A DNA stretch of 64,000 bases from Defluviimonas salinarum (GTDB lineage: Bacteria > Pseudomonadota > Alphaproteobacteria > Rhodobacterales > Rhodobacteraceae), in NCBI RefSeq assembly GCF_026013545.1, contig NZ_JAPDOG010000007.1, positions 1 through 64,000 of the forward strand. The letters are read 5' to 3'. The notes under the pieces are model-generated. The model was not told the DNA's origin, did no database searches, and worked only from the letters and a program-made list of their open reading frames with translations. Below are positions 9,258 to 17,390 of this stretch, one piece after another; the first letter of the stretch is position 1, and every line of letters starts with the position of its first letter. The translations under genes and the position numbers were made by a program.

Positions 9258-9746
9258 CGGCTGCCCGCCGCGCTCTGCGATCAGCGCATCGATCCGGTCG
9301 GCCATGTGCCGCCCCTCGGCGCCCGAGATCACGCCGCCGATGCCGACCCGCCGCCCCGAGCGCCACCAGAGGCCCGGCGCCCAGGCGCGCGGCCGAGTCT
9401 CGGCCAGGTGCAGGAGGAACCCGTTCGAGGGCTTGAAGGCGAAGGTGCCGCGCTCGACCTTGCGGATCTCGGCGAGCCGGGCGACCTCGCGTCCTTCGCT
9501 GTCGCGGATCCCCGCCGCGGTGAGCAGGAGCCCCTGCCCGGTCGCACGGAAGAGCCGCACGCAGAGCACGAGTGCGGCCACGCCGAGCACGATGAGAAAG
9601 AACTGCAGCGGCATCGAGGCGGGCGGGCGCAGGAATGCGAGCAGCACCAGGAGTGCGCCGAGCGTCGCCAGAACGCCCGTGGCGAAGGCGCGCCGCGCCG
9701 GTGAGGGCGTGATGCTGGCGAGGATTTCGTCCTGGATGTCGTTCAT
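9249..9746 (-). CDS. Membrane protein with PH-like domain, hypothetical
   Basis: 165 residues with two adjacent membrane helices (about residues 20-65: ATGVLATLGALLVLLAFL and FFLIVLGVAALVLCV), followed by a roughly 90-residue soluble part in which GLLLTAAGIRDSEGREVARLAEI and the R-K-V-E-R-G-T-F pattern resemble bacterial PH-like domains. Function unknown. The ATG at 9746 is preferred to one nine codons further out because the extra residues are low-complexity. The 3' end overlaps the convergent pilus gene by 9 bases. Confidence 0.7.
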   Translation of the reverse strand: MNDIQDEILASITPSPARRAFATGVLATLGALLVLLAFLRPPASMPLQFFLIVLGVAALVLCVRLFRATGQGLLLTAAGIRDSEGREVARLAEIRKVERGTFAFKPSNGFLLHLAETRPRAWAPGLWWRSGRRVGIGGVISGAEGRHMADRIDALIAERGGQPSA

Positions 9747-9867
9747 GCCGTGCCCCCGATCGCGCCTGTGCACCGCGGCACAGGTCCTGTGATGCCCCGC
9801 GGCTGAGAAGCCCTCCGCCCCGCCGGTTTTTGCCCTATATTACGGCAAAGCCCCAGGAGGAACCGAA

Positions 9868-10779
9868 ATGTCGATCCGTCCCGTCCTCGAAACCCGTCCC
9901 GCCCGTCCGGCGCTCGAAGGCGCCGGGGTGCGGCTGCACCGCGCCTTCGGCTTTCAGGACCCGACCGAGCTTGACCCGTTCCTGCTCTTCGACGATTTCC
10001 GCAACGAGCGGCCGGAGGACTACCTGAAGGGTTTCCCCTGGCATCCGCATCGCGGCATCGAGACGATCACCTATGTGCTCGCCGGCACGGTCGAGCATGG
10101 CGACAGCCTCGGCAATGCCGGCCGGCTTGGTGCGGGCGACGTGCAGTGGATGACCGCGGGATCGGGGATCCTGCATCAGGAAATGCCGCTTGGAAACGCG
10201 AAGGGACAGATGCACGGGTTTCAGCTCTGGGCCAACCTGCCCTCTCGGCTCAAGATGACGGCGCCGCGCTACCAGGACGTGAAGGCGGCCGACATCCCCG
10301 AGGTGATCGACGACGACGGCACGCGGGTGCGGGTCATCGTCGGCTCGTTCTGGGGCCGGAGCGGCCCGGTCGATGGCATCGCGGCCGACCCGCAATACCT
10401 TGACATCTTCGTCCCGGCCGGGGTGAGAAAAACCTTCAAGATCGACACCTATCGCCGTGCATTCGCTTATGTTTTCGAAGGTGCGGGGCGGTTTTCCGAA
10501 GCGAGCCGGCCCGAGGGCGTGCTGCTCGAGAAGGAGGTGATGGGCGAGGAGGTCCGGATCCGCGACCTGTCGGGCGACCGCACGCTGGTGCGCTTCGGCA
10601 GCGGCGAGGAGGTGACGGTGCAGGCCGGCGACCAGGGCATCCGGTTCCTGTTGATCTCCGGCGCCCCGCTCGAGGAGCCTGTGGCCTGGCACGGGCCGAT
10701 CGTGATGAACACGAAGGCCGAACTCATGCAGGCGATGGCCGATTTGCGGAACGGGACCTTCATCCGCCCCGTCGGCTAA
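9868..10779 (+). CDS. Pirin family protein
   Basis: A 303-residue bicupin. The metal-binding N-terminal cupin is intact: HPHRGIETITYVL and EHGDSLGN carry the His/Glu ligands, and the pirin motif GDVQWMTAGSGILHQEMP is present near residues 91-108. Bacterial pirins include quercetin dioxygenases and proteins that bind metabolic enzymes; the role here is not known. A strong AGGAGG ribosome site precedes the ATG. The gene is convergent with the TetR gene, with a GC hairpin repeat between them. Confidence 0.92.
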   Translation: MSIRPVLETRPARPALEGAGVRLHRAFGFQDPTELDPFLLFDDFRNERPEDYLKGFPWHPHRGIETITYVLAGTVEHGDSLGNAGRLGAGDVQWMTAGSGILHQEMPLGNAKGQMHGFQLWANLPSRLKMTAPRYQDVKAADIPEVIDDDGTRVRVIVGSFWGRSGPVDGIAADPQYLDIFVPAGVRKTFKIDTYRRAFAYVFEGAGRFSEASRPEGVLLEKEVMGEEVRIRDLSGDRTLVRFGSGEEVTVQAGDQGIRFLLISGAPLEEPVAWHGPIVMNTKAELMQAMADLRNGTFIRPVG

Positions 10780-10790
10780 TTGCGGCGATG

Positions 10791-10843
10791 CGGGGGGCCG
10801 TCTGCCCCCCGGCCCCCCGAGGAAATTTTCGGCAAGATGAAGG
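10791..10843. repeat. Dispersed GC-hairpin element, copy 1
   Basis: GGGGGGCC, a short loop and GGCCCC/CCCC arms, followed by an A/T-rich tail ending in GGCAAGATGAAG. The same design recurs at 14279, 54538 and in a variant form at 47833. Here it lies between the convergent pirin and TetR genes and could serve as a bidirectional terminator. Confidence 0.6.
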
Positions 10844-10851
10844 AACAGCGG

Positions 10852-11439
10852 TCAGGCGGCGACGGATTTCCGGACCATGTCCCAGTAGATGTCGCCGACC
10901 CGGTCGCGGCTCAGCCGGCCGCCCTCGCGGTACCAGGTGTTGACCCCGGTCAGCATCGCGATGATCGCGAGCGTCGCGAGCTTGGTGTCGGGCGCGGCGA
11001 AGGTGCCCGCCGCCTGGCCCTCGCTGAGGATCGCCTCGAGCCGGTTCTCGTAGTCGCGCCGCAGTGCCTCGATCGCGGCGAAGTTCCCGGGCCCGAGGTT
11101 GCGCAGTTCCATGTAGGACAGGAACACCGCGTCTGGCCGCTCGAGGTTGAAGCGGATGTGGAAGCGCACGAAGGCCTCCAGCCTTTCGCGCGGCGAGGCG
11201 CCCCGCGGCTCGGCCTCCCAAGCGGCGATCAGCTCGTCCATGTGCTCCTTCAGGAGATCGAAGAGCAGCGTTTCCTTGTCGGGCGTGTAGAGGTAGAGCG
11301 CACCGGCCTGAACCCCGACCTCGGCGGCGATCTGGCGCATCGAGACCGCAGCGAATCCGTGCCGGGCGAAGAGTTTCAGCGCCGCCGCACGAATGCGGGG
11401 GCCGGTGATTTCGGAATGGGAGCCGGTCTTGCGTGCCAT
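10852..11439 (-). CDS. TetR/AcrR family transcriptional regulator
   Basis: 195 residues. The helix-turn-helix lies near residues 15-60 (RIRAAALKLFARHGFAAVSM then IAAEVGVQAGALYLYTPDKE), with the usual Y-x-Y-F-like end; the C-terminal part resembles the TetR_C ligand domain found in regulators of acyl-CoA catabolism (conserved LERPDAVFLSYMELRNL). It should act as a ligand-released repressor. A perfect inverted repeat at 11454-11467, directly in front of its start and in the divergent space towards a small lipoprotein gene, is a plausible operator and suggests autoregulation. Confidence 0.88.
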   Translation of the reverse strand: MARKTGSHSEITGPRIRAAALKLFARHGFAAVSMRQIAAEVGVQAGALYLYTPDKETLLFDLLKEHMDELIAAWEAEPRGASPRERLEAFVRFHIRFNLERPDAVFLSYMELRNLGPGNFAAIEALRRDYENRLEAILSEGQAAGTFAAPDTKLATLAIIAMLTGVNTWYREGGRLSRDRVGDIYWDMVRKSVAA

Positions 11440-11453
11440 GGCGCCAGAGTATC

Positions 11454-11467
11454 TGAACGCACGTTCA
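11454..11467. promoter_or_regulatory. Putative TetR operator
   Basis: TGAACG, two bases, CGTTCA: perfect 6-bp arms 15 bases upstream of the TetR start codon and 80 bases upstream of the divergent lipoprotein gene. TetR-family regulators of fatty-acid and branched-chain catabolism often use GAACG-N2-CGTTC-like sites, which is consistent but not proof. Confidence 0.55.
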
Positions 11468-11547
11468 ATACAATCCCCGACCGCGACCGCTTGCGGCCGG
11501 GGCGGCGGCCGGACTACTCTGCCGCCCGCCTGCCGGAGACCCGAACG

Positions 11548-11799
11548 ATGCGCCCCGCCGTCCTCATCGCCGTCCTGACCTGCGCGGCCCTCGCGGGCTG
11601 CGCCCGCTTTCCCGAGGTCGAAGCCGCCGCAAATCCGGCGGTCGGCGACGCACCCTACCCGGAGTTCCTGCAGCTCGAAACCTTCGATTCCATCACCCCG
11701 CCCGCGCCAGAGGCCGATCCGACGCCCGAACTCGAATCCGGGGCGGCGGCGCTGAAGGCGCGGGCCGAGGCGCTGCGCCAGTTCGACCCGGACGCCTGA
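11548..11799 (+). CDS. Small lipoprotein, hypothetical
   Basis: 83 residues starting MRPAVLIAVLTCAALAGC: a lipoprotein signal peptide with lipobox LAGC at residues 15-18. The mature part is acidic and Pro/Ala-rich, with a segment YPEFLQLETFD that looks like a conserved core of alphaproteobacterial small lipoproteins. Function unknown. It diverges from the TetR gene and precedes hom by about 130 bases on the same strand. Confidence 0.7.
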   Translation: MRPAVLIAVLTCAALAGCARFPEVEAAANPAVGDAPYPEFLQLETFDSITPPAPEADPTPELESGAAALKARAEALRQFDPDA

Positions 11800-11926
11800 G
11801 CGGCACCGGACCGTGGCCGCCGCGCCCCCGCCCGTCGCCAATTCGCGCGGGCGCGTTGCAAGGCGCCGCCGGACAGGCTAAGAGCCGCGCGACTTGCCCG
11901 CACGCTCGATCACCATGGAGAACCTC

Positions 11927-13213
11927 ATGCCCACCCCCCTGCGTCTCGGCATCGCCGGCCTCGGCACGGTGGGCATCGGTACCGTCAAGATCGTCCAGCA
12001 CCATGCCGCGCTGCTCGCGCGCCGCGCCGGGCGCGAGATCGTGGTTTCCGCCGTGTCCGCACGCAACCGCACCAAGAACCGCGACGCCGACATCTCCGGC
12101 TACGCCTGGGAGGACGATCCGGTCGCCCTCGCCCGGCGCGAAGACGTCGATGTCTTCGTCGAGCTGATGGGCGGTTCGAACGGCCCGGCGCTCGCCGCGA
12201 CGAAGGCCGCGATCGAGACCGGCAAGGACGTCGTGACCGCCAATAAGGCGATGCTCGCGATCCACGGCCAGAAGCTGGCGCTCGCGGCCGAGGAACACGG
12301 CCGCGTGATCCGCTTCGAAGCCGCCGTGGCGGGCGGCATCCCGGTCGTCAAGGCGCTGACCGAGGGGCTCGCCGGCAACGAGATCCGCCGGGTGATGGGC
12401 GTGATGAACGGCACCTGTAACTACATCCTGACCCGGATGGAGAGCGCCGGCCTTCCCTACGCCGAGGTCTTCGAGGAGGCGCGCCAGCTCGGGTATCTGG
12501 AAGCCGACCCCAATCTCGACGTGGGCGGGATCGATGCCGGCCACAAGCTGAGCCTGCTCGCAGCCATTGCCTTCGGCACCAAGGTCGCCTTCGACGCGGT
12601 GGAGTTGGAGGGGATCGGCCGGATCTCGATCGACGACATCCGCCGCGCCGGCGACATGGGCTACAAGATCAAGCTGCTCGGCGTCGCGCAGATGACCGGA
12701 CGCGGGCTCGAACAGCGGATGTCGCCCTGCCTCGTACCGGCCGAAAGCCCGCTCGGTCAGCTCCAGGGCGGCACCAACATGGTCGTCCTCGAGGGCGACA
12801 GCGTCGGCCAGATCGTGCTGAGGGGTGCGGGCGCCGGCGAAGGCCCGACCGCCTCGGCGGTGATGTCGGACGTGATAGAGATCGCCCGCGGGGCGCGGAT
12901 CTCGACCTTCGGCCAGCCCGCGGCGACGCTCGCCGATCCGGTACCCGCCAAGGCCACGGCCCCGGCGCCGCATTACCTGCGGATGGCGCTTTCCGATAAG
13001 CCCGGCGCGCTCGCCAAGGTGGCGACGGTGCTCGGCGAAGAGGGAATCTCGATCGACCGGATGCGGCAGTACCACCATGCCGATTCGACCGCGCCGGTGC
13101 TGATCGTCACCCACAAGACGACGCGCGACGCGATCGACCACGCGCTGAAGCGGCTGCCGGCGACTGGCGTGGTCAGCGGCGAGCCGGTGGCGATCCGGAT
13201 CGAGACCGTCTGA
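11927..13213 (+). CDS. hom: Homoserine dehydrogenase
   Basis: 428 residues; reduces aspartate semialdehyde to homoserine for threonine and methionine synthesis. The Rossmann motif GIAGLGTVGIGTV opens the protein, NKAMLA and AAVAGGIPVVKALTEGL mark the catalytic domain, and a C-terminal ACT domain begins near residue 350 (HYLRMALSDKPGALAKVA), implying feedback regulation, probably by threonine. The ATG at 11927 has GGAGA upstream and gives the usual protein length. It begins the conserved hom-glpX-recJ order seen in Rhodobacterales. Confidence 0.95.
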   Translation: MPTPLRLGIAGLGTVGIGTVKIVQHHAALLARRAGREIVVSAVSARNRTKNRDADISGYAWEDDPVALARREDVDVFVELMGGSNGPALAATKAAIETGKDVVTANKAMLAIHGQKLALAAEEHGRVIRFEAAVAGGIPVVKALTEGLAGNEIRRVMGVMNGTCNYILTRMESAGLPYAEVFEEARQLGYLEADPNLDVGGIDAGHKLSLLAAIAFGTKVAFDAVELEGIGRISIDDIRRAGDMGYKIKLLGVAQMTGRGLEQRMSPCLVPAESPLGQLQGGTNMVVLEGDSVGQIVLRGAGAGEGPTASAVMSDVIEIARGARISTFGQPAATLADPVPAKATAPAPHYLRMALSDKPGALAKVATVLGEEGISIDRMRQYHHADSTAPVLIVTHKTTRDAIDHALKRLPATGVVSGEPVAIRIETV

Positions 13214-13218
13214 CCGGC

Positions 13219-13237
13219 GGGCCGCTTCGGGCGGCCC
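13219..13237 (+). terminator. Hairpin between hom and glpX
   Basis: GGGCCGC, loop TTCGG, GCGGCCC: a 7-bp perfect stem starting 6 bases after the hom stop. The downstream TTCGCCCTTG is only mildly T-rich, so termination may be partial. Confidence 0.5.
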
Positions 13238-13303
13238 TTCGCCCTTGCCCCGGTGGGGCGCGACCGGCTAGATGCTGAGAAACCGACAGTACAGGGACAG
13301 ACC

Positions 13304-14269
13304 ATGGCCGACGCCCAGGAATTCCACGACCGCATGCTTTCGCTGGGCCTCGCCCGCGTTTCCGAAGCCGCCGCCCACGCCTCCGCGCGCCTGATCGGCC
13401 GCGGCGATGAGAAGGCCGCCGACCAGGCCGCGGTGAACGCGATGCGCGACCAGCTCAACCTCCTCGACATCAAGGGCACCGTGGTGATCGGCGAGGGCGA
13501 GCGCGACGAGGCGCCGATGCTCTACATCGGTGAGGAAGTGGGCACCGGCAACGGGCCGGAAGTCGACATCGCGCTCGACCCCCTTGAAGGCACGACGCTG
13601 ACCGCGAAGGACATGCCGAACGCGCTGACCGTGATCGCGATGGCGCCGCGCGGCACCCTTCTGCACGCGCCCGACGTCTACATGGACAAGCTCGCCGTCG
13701 GCCCCGGCCTGCCGAAGAACGTCGTGTCGCTCGAGATGAGCCCGACCGAGCGGGTCGTCGAGCTTGCCAAGGCGAAGAAGTGCAAGCCTACCGACATCAC
13801 GGTCTGCGTCCTCGAACGGCCGCGCCATGCCGACATGGTGGCCGAGATCCGCGCCACCGGCGCGGCGATCCGGCTCATCACCGACGGCGACGTCGCGGGC
13901 GTCATCCACTGCGCGGAATCGGAACTGACCGGCATCGACATGTACATGGGCTCGGGCGGCGCGCCGGAAGGCGTTCTGGCGGCCTCGGCGCTGAAATGCA
14001 TGGGCGGGCAGATCTGGGGCCGGCTTCTCTTCCGCAACGACGACGAGCGCGGTCGCGCGGCCAAGGCCGGGATTACCGACCTGAACCGCGTCTATGCGCG
14101 CGACGAGATGGTGCGGGCCGACGTGATCTTCGCGGCGACCGGCGTGACCAACGGCTCGATCGTGCAGGGCGTGAAGCGCGAGCCGCATTTCATCCAGACC
14201 GAGACGATCCTGATGCGGTCGAAGACCGGGTCGGTGCGGCGGATGATCTACCGCAACCCGATCCGCTGA
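13304..14269 (+). CDS. glpX: Class II fructose-1,6-bisphosphatase
   Basis: 321 residues, the normal size. It dephosphorylates fructose 1,6-bisphosphate in gluconeogenesis (and the Calvin cycle where present). Family motifs visible: VIGEGERDEAPMLYIGE near residues 58-74, DPLEGT (metal site) near 90-95, and GSGGAPEGVLAASALKC near 217-233. AGGGACAG precedes the chosen ATG. It lies between hom and recJ on the same strand, separated from hom by a hairpin. Confidence 0.95.
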   Translation: MADAQEFHDRMLSLGLARVSEAAAHASARLIGRGDEKAADQAAVNAMRDQLNLLDIKGTVVIGEGERDEAPMLYIGEEVGTGNGPEVDIALDPLEGTTLTAKDMPNALTVIAMAPRGTLLHAPDVYMDKLAVGPGLPKNVVSLEMSPTERVVELAKAKKCKPTDITVCVLERPRHADMVAEIRATGAAIRLITDGDVAGVIHCAESELTGIDMYMGSGGAPEGVLAASALKCMGGQIWGRLLFRNDDERGRAAKAGITDLNRVYARDEMVRADVIFAATGVTNGSIVQGVKREPHFIQTETILMRSKTGSVRRMIYRNPIR

Positions 14270-14278
14270 CGGCGGGCG

Positions 14279-14328
14279 CCGGGGGCGCTGCCCCCGGATT
14301 CCCGAGGTAGTTGGGCCAAGTTGAAGAG
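14279..14328. repeat. Dispersed GC-hairpin element, copy 2
   Basis: CCGGGGGCGCTGCCCCCGG forms a strong hairpin, followed by a tail with TTGGGCCAAGTTGAAG. It sits between glpX and recJ, on the transcript of both, and may reduce read-through into recJ. Confidence 0.65.
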
Positions 14329-14368
14329 GCGGGCGGGTCTTTCGGCCGGTTCCCGCGTCAGGAGGCAC

Positions 14369-16111
14369 ATGACCGCATTTCTCGGGGTTGAGTCTTCCGC
14401 GACCGGCCGGCGCTGGACCGGCCCCTCGGTCGAGGCCGACCGGCTCGCCGAGGCGATGACGCAGGAGACCGGGCTGCCCGCGGCGCTTGCCCGCGTGCTG
14501 GTGGCGCGCGGGGTGGCCCCGGAAGAGGCCGCGCGCTTTCTCGAGCCGCAGCTTCGCGACCTCCTGCCCGATCCGCGAGGGCTGAAGGACATGGAACCAG
14601 CCGCCCGCCGGTTCCTGAAGGCGGTCAGGGACCGCGAGCGGATCGCGGTCTTTGCCGATTACGATGTCGATGGCGGGTCGTCGGCGGCGCTCCTCCTCAC
14701 GTGGCTCCGGGCTATGGGCCACGACGCCACGCTCTACATCCCCGACCGGATCGACGAGGGCTACGGCCCGAACGAGCCGGCGATGGCTTCGCTTGCGCGC
14801 GACCACCGCCTCATCCTCTGCGTCGATTGCGGAACGCTGTCGCACGGGCCGATCGCGGCGGCGGCGGGGGCCGACGTGGTGGTGCTCGACCACCATCTCG
14901 GCGCCGAAACGCTGCCGCCCGCGCTCGCCGTGGTGAACCCCAACCGGCAGGACGAAGACGGGTCGCTCGGCCATCTCTGCGCCGCCTCGGTCGTCTTCCT
15001 CATGCTGGTGGAGGCGAACCGGCTCCTGCGCGAGGAGGGTGCCAAGGGCCCCGACCTGATGGCGATGCTCGACCTCGTGGCGCTTGCCACCGTGGCCGAC
15101 GTGGCGCCGCTTGTGGGCGTCAACCGGGCGCTGGTGCGGCAGGGGCTGAAGGTCATGGCCCGGCGCGAGCGCATCGGGCTCCGCGCGCTCGCCGACGTGG
15201 CGCGGATGGACCGGGCGCCGACGCCCTATCACCTCGGCTTCCTGCTCGGCCCCCGCGTCAATGCCGGCGGCCGGATCGGTGCCGCCGATCTCGGCGCGCG
15301 GCTCCTCGCGACCGAGGATCTGCACGAGGCGCAGGCGCTCGCCGAACGGCTCGACGCCCTCAACACCGAGCGCCGCGAGATCGAGAACCGGGTGCGCGAC
15401 GCCGCCCTCGCCCAGGCCGAGGCGCGCGGCTTCGATGCCCCCCTGGTCTGGGCCGCCGGCGACGGCTGGCATCCCGGCGTCGTCGGCATCGTCGCGGCTC
15501 GGCTCAAGGAGGCGACGAACCGCCCCGCCGTGGTCATCGGCTTCGACGGCGACGAGGGCAAGGGCTCGGGCCGCTCGGTCGAGGGCATCGACCTCGGCGC
15601 CGCGATCCAGCGGCTCGCGGCGGACGGGCTCCTGCTAAAGGGCGGCGGCCATCGCATGGCGGCCGGGCTGACCGTCGCCCGCGACCGCCTCGACGCGGCT
15701 ATGGAGCGGCTCGGCGACCTGCTTGCCCGCCAGGGCGCGGATCGCATCGGCCCGCGTGACCTCAGGCTCGACGGACTTTTGATGCCGGGCGCGGTGACCC
15801 ATTCCCTCATCGAGGAGATCGAGCGCGCCGGCCCCTTCGGCCAGGCCGCCCCGGCGCCGCGCTTCGCCTTCCCGTCCGTAAGGATCACCCATACCCGTCG
15901 GATCGGCGAGACACATCTCAGACTCGGCTTCTCCGACGGGCAGTCGCCCGCGATCGAGGCGATCGCCTTCGGCGCCTTCGACAACGGCCTCGGCCCCATG
16001 CTGGAAGCGCATGGCGGGCTCGGCCTACACCTCGCGGGGCGGCTCGAACTCAACCACTGGCAGGGCCGTTCGAAGCCGCAACTGAGGCTCGAAGACGCGG
16101 CGCGGAGCTAA
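14369..16111 (+). CDS. recJ: Single-stranded-DNA-specific exonuclease RecJ
   Basis: 580 residues; 5'-3' exonuclease of recombination and mismatch repair. The DHH phosphoesterase motifs are clear: FADYDVDGGSSAA (about residues 95-107), CVDCGT, and LDHH (about 174-177), with the DHHA1 domain motif GGGHRMAAG near residue 427. The ATG at 14369 follows GGAGG at good spacing; the in-frame ATG 16 codons upstream lacks one. Last gene of the hom-glpX-recJ run. Confidence 0.95.
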   Translation: MTAFLGVESSATGRRWTGPSVEADRLAEAMTQETGLPAALARVLVARGVAPEEAARFLEPQLRDLLPDPRGLKDMEPAARRFLKAVRDRERIAVFADYDVDGGSSAALLLTWLRAMGHDATLYIPDRIDEGYGPNEPAMASLARDHRLILCVDCGTLSHGPIAAAAGADVVVLDHHLGAETLPPALAVVNPNRQDEDGSLGHLCAASVVFLMLVEANRLLREEGAKGPDLMAMLDLVALATVADVAPLVGVNRALVRQGLKVMARRERIGLRALADVARMDRAPTPYHLGFLLGPRVNAGGRIGAADLGARLLATEDLHEAQALAERLDALNTERREIENRVRDAALAQAEARGFDAPLVWAAGDGWHPGVVGIVAARLKEATNRPAVVIGFDGDEGKGSGRSVEGIDLGAAIQRLAADGLLLKGGGHRMAAGLTVARDRLDAAMERLGDLLARQGADRIGPRDLRLDGLLMPGAVTHSLIEEIERAGPFGQAAPAPRFAFPSVRITHTRRIGETHLRLGFSDGQSPAIEAIAFGAFDNGLGPMLEAHGGLGLHLAGRLELNHWQGRSKPQLRLEDAARS

Positions 16112-16193
16112 TTTTTGCGGCGGGTGAAAAAACTGAAAAAAGCCTCTTGCGCGCCCCACGGCACTCGCTTAAACACCGCCCCACGCCAAGCGC

Positions 16194-16268
16194 GGCCCGT
16201 TCGTCTATCGGTTAGGACGTCAGGTTTTCAACCTGAAAAGAGGGGTTCGACTCCCCTACGGGCTGCCA
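16194..16268 (+). tRNA. tRNA-Glu (anticodon TTC)
   Basis: A full cloverleaf can be drawn: acceptor GGCCCGT pairing with ACGGGCT, anticodon stem TCAGG/CCTGA around the loop TTTTCAA (anticodon TTC), T arm GGGGTTCGACTCCCC, and an encoded CCA at 16266-16268. It lies 80 bases after recJ. A truncated integrase gene points at its 3' end 90 bases further on, so this tRNA is the probable attachment site of an integrated element. Confidence 0.97.
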
Positions 16269-16359
16269 CTTGGTTTTCTTCTTCCCACAAAATCAGACAC
16301 TTAAGAGCCGTTTTTGTCCCGCCGTGTGCAACGGGGGTCAAAAGCGGGACACTATTGTT

Positions 16360-17013
16360 CTAATTCTGTCCGCCTGTCATCTTGCGAAGGGCTGCTTGGG
16401 CGCAAACTTTCTGACTGGCGCCCTTGGTGTACCTCGTTACCTCCTTGGAAGTCTGGTGGCCGGTGATCGCCATGATCTCGAATTCCGTGCATCCCAACTC
16501 GGCCAGACGCTCGGCGGCGGCCTTTCGCAGCCCGTGAACGGAACACTCCGACAAGCCCGCCTCGTCGCACCACTTGCGGAAGCGATTGCCGAATCCGGCA
16601 TTCGTGAATGCCCTCCCGTAGCCGTTCACCAGGAACGTGAAGTCGCCTGCGCCGCTGGCGTCGATGATGTGTCGCAGCTCCGGGATGATCGGGATTTCCG
16701 GCCGGATCGGATTGCGGGCCTTTCCCTTCTGCTGCGTGAAGACCAGCCATTCGCCTTGAAAGTGCTGGCGGCCGAAAAGAACCAGGTCGGACCGGCGCTG
16801 CCCGGTATAGAGCGCCAGAGCGAGCGCCAGGCGCGCGGTCGTGCCCACCGGATGCGTGGTCTCGAATTTCTCGATCTCTGCCAGCGTCCACGAGTGGTAG
16901 CCCTCGGAACTGGACGTCAATAGCTCCACGTCCTTCGCCGGGTTCGTGTCCGCCAGATCGTAGGTGATGGCGAAGCGGAAAAGTTGGCGCAGCACCTTGG
17001 CATTGATGATGTG
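16360..17013 (-). pseudogene. 5'-truncated tyrosine recombinase (phage-type integrase)
   Basis: About 217 residues remain, covering the end of the core-binding region and the whole catalytic domain. The catalytic set is present: Arg in TGQRRSD, Lys in QQKGKAR, HGLR, TGHQ and the nucleophilic Tyr in RYTKG. The first 130-180 residues normal for such integrases are missing. The frame stays open to 17196 but that upstream part is merely the antisense of an ABC ATPase remnant, which fixes a junction near 17013. It faces tRNA-Glu. Activity without the arm/core-binding domain is unlikely. Confidence 0.75.
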
Positions 17014-17292
17014 ACCGCCCCCGACGGCATCCTGCGCCTCCTGACGACGTCGCGGCGGGATTTCGGGGTCGCCCATATGTTCATCAAGTACGATCTCGCG
17101 ACCGTCGAGGCGATCGCCGACGACGTCGTGGTCATGCAGCGCGGTCGGGTGGTCGATGCCGGGCCGAAACCGGCCGTTCTGCACCCGCCACGCCATGAGT
17201 ATACGCAGCTCCTGCTGTCCTCGGTTCCCGAGATGGATCCGCGATGGCTGGACAGGGTGCTGGGCGCACGCGAAACCGGATGCGGCCGATAA
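17014..17292 (+). pseudogene. Remnant of a peptide-type ABC transporter ATPase (C-terminal end)
   Basis: About 92 residues match the end of Dpp/Opp-type ATPases: the region after the D-loop, then IADDVVVMQRGRVVDAG and the family tail HPPRHEYTQLLLSSVP. The Walker A, Q-loop and signature parts are absent. The switch segment reads FIKYDL where FISHDL or FITHDL is expected, so the catalytic His is also lost. It is joined at its 5' end to the back-to-front integrase fragment. A transporter gene may once have preceded the mttB operon downstream. Confidence 0.7.
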
Positions 17293-17296
17293 TGAC

Positions 17297-17309
17297 TGAA
17301 ATCAGTTCA
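17297..17309. promoter_or_regulatory. Putative LysR-type operator (TGAA-N5-TTCA) before mttB
   Basis: TGAAATCAGTTCA is a TGAA-N5-TTCA palindrome of the kind bound by MetR-like LysR regulators. Its centre lies about 63 bases before the start point implied by the promoter at 17332-17359, the usual place of a LysR recognition site. A related half-type sequence (TGAAATTGAAC) follows at 17327. The same palindrome type occurs at 24662. Confidence 0.6.
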
Positions 17310-17331
17310 TCAAAAGACGTATATTATGAAA

Positions 17332-17359
17332 TTGAACTAATCCATCCTGCGCATAGACT
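17332..17359 (+). promoter_or_regulatory. Putative sigma-70 promoter of the mttB operon
   Basis: TTGAAC (17332-17337), 16 bases, TAGACT (17354-17359). It lies 32 bases before the mttB ATG, downstream of the LysR-type site, the usual layout of a LysR-activated promoter. Confidence 0.45.
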
Positions 17360-17390
17360 GCCGCGGAAAGAGTAGCCAGGAGGCGTGCCG

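Noticed and set aside
13268-15472. A 734-codon open frame on the - strand
   Set aside because: Antisense of glpX and recJ, both clearly recognised.
17014-17196. N-terminal extension of the integrase frame
   Set aside because: The 60 residues upstream of the integrase match nothing and are exactly antisense to the ABC ATPase remnant, so they are an artefact of the junction.
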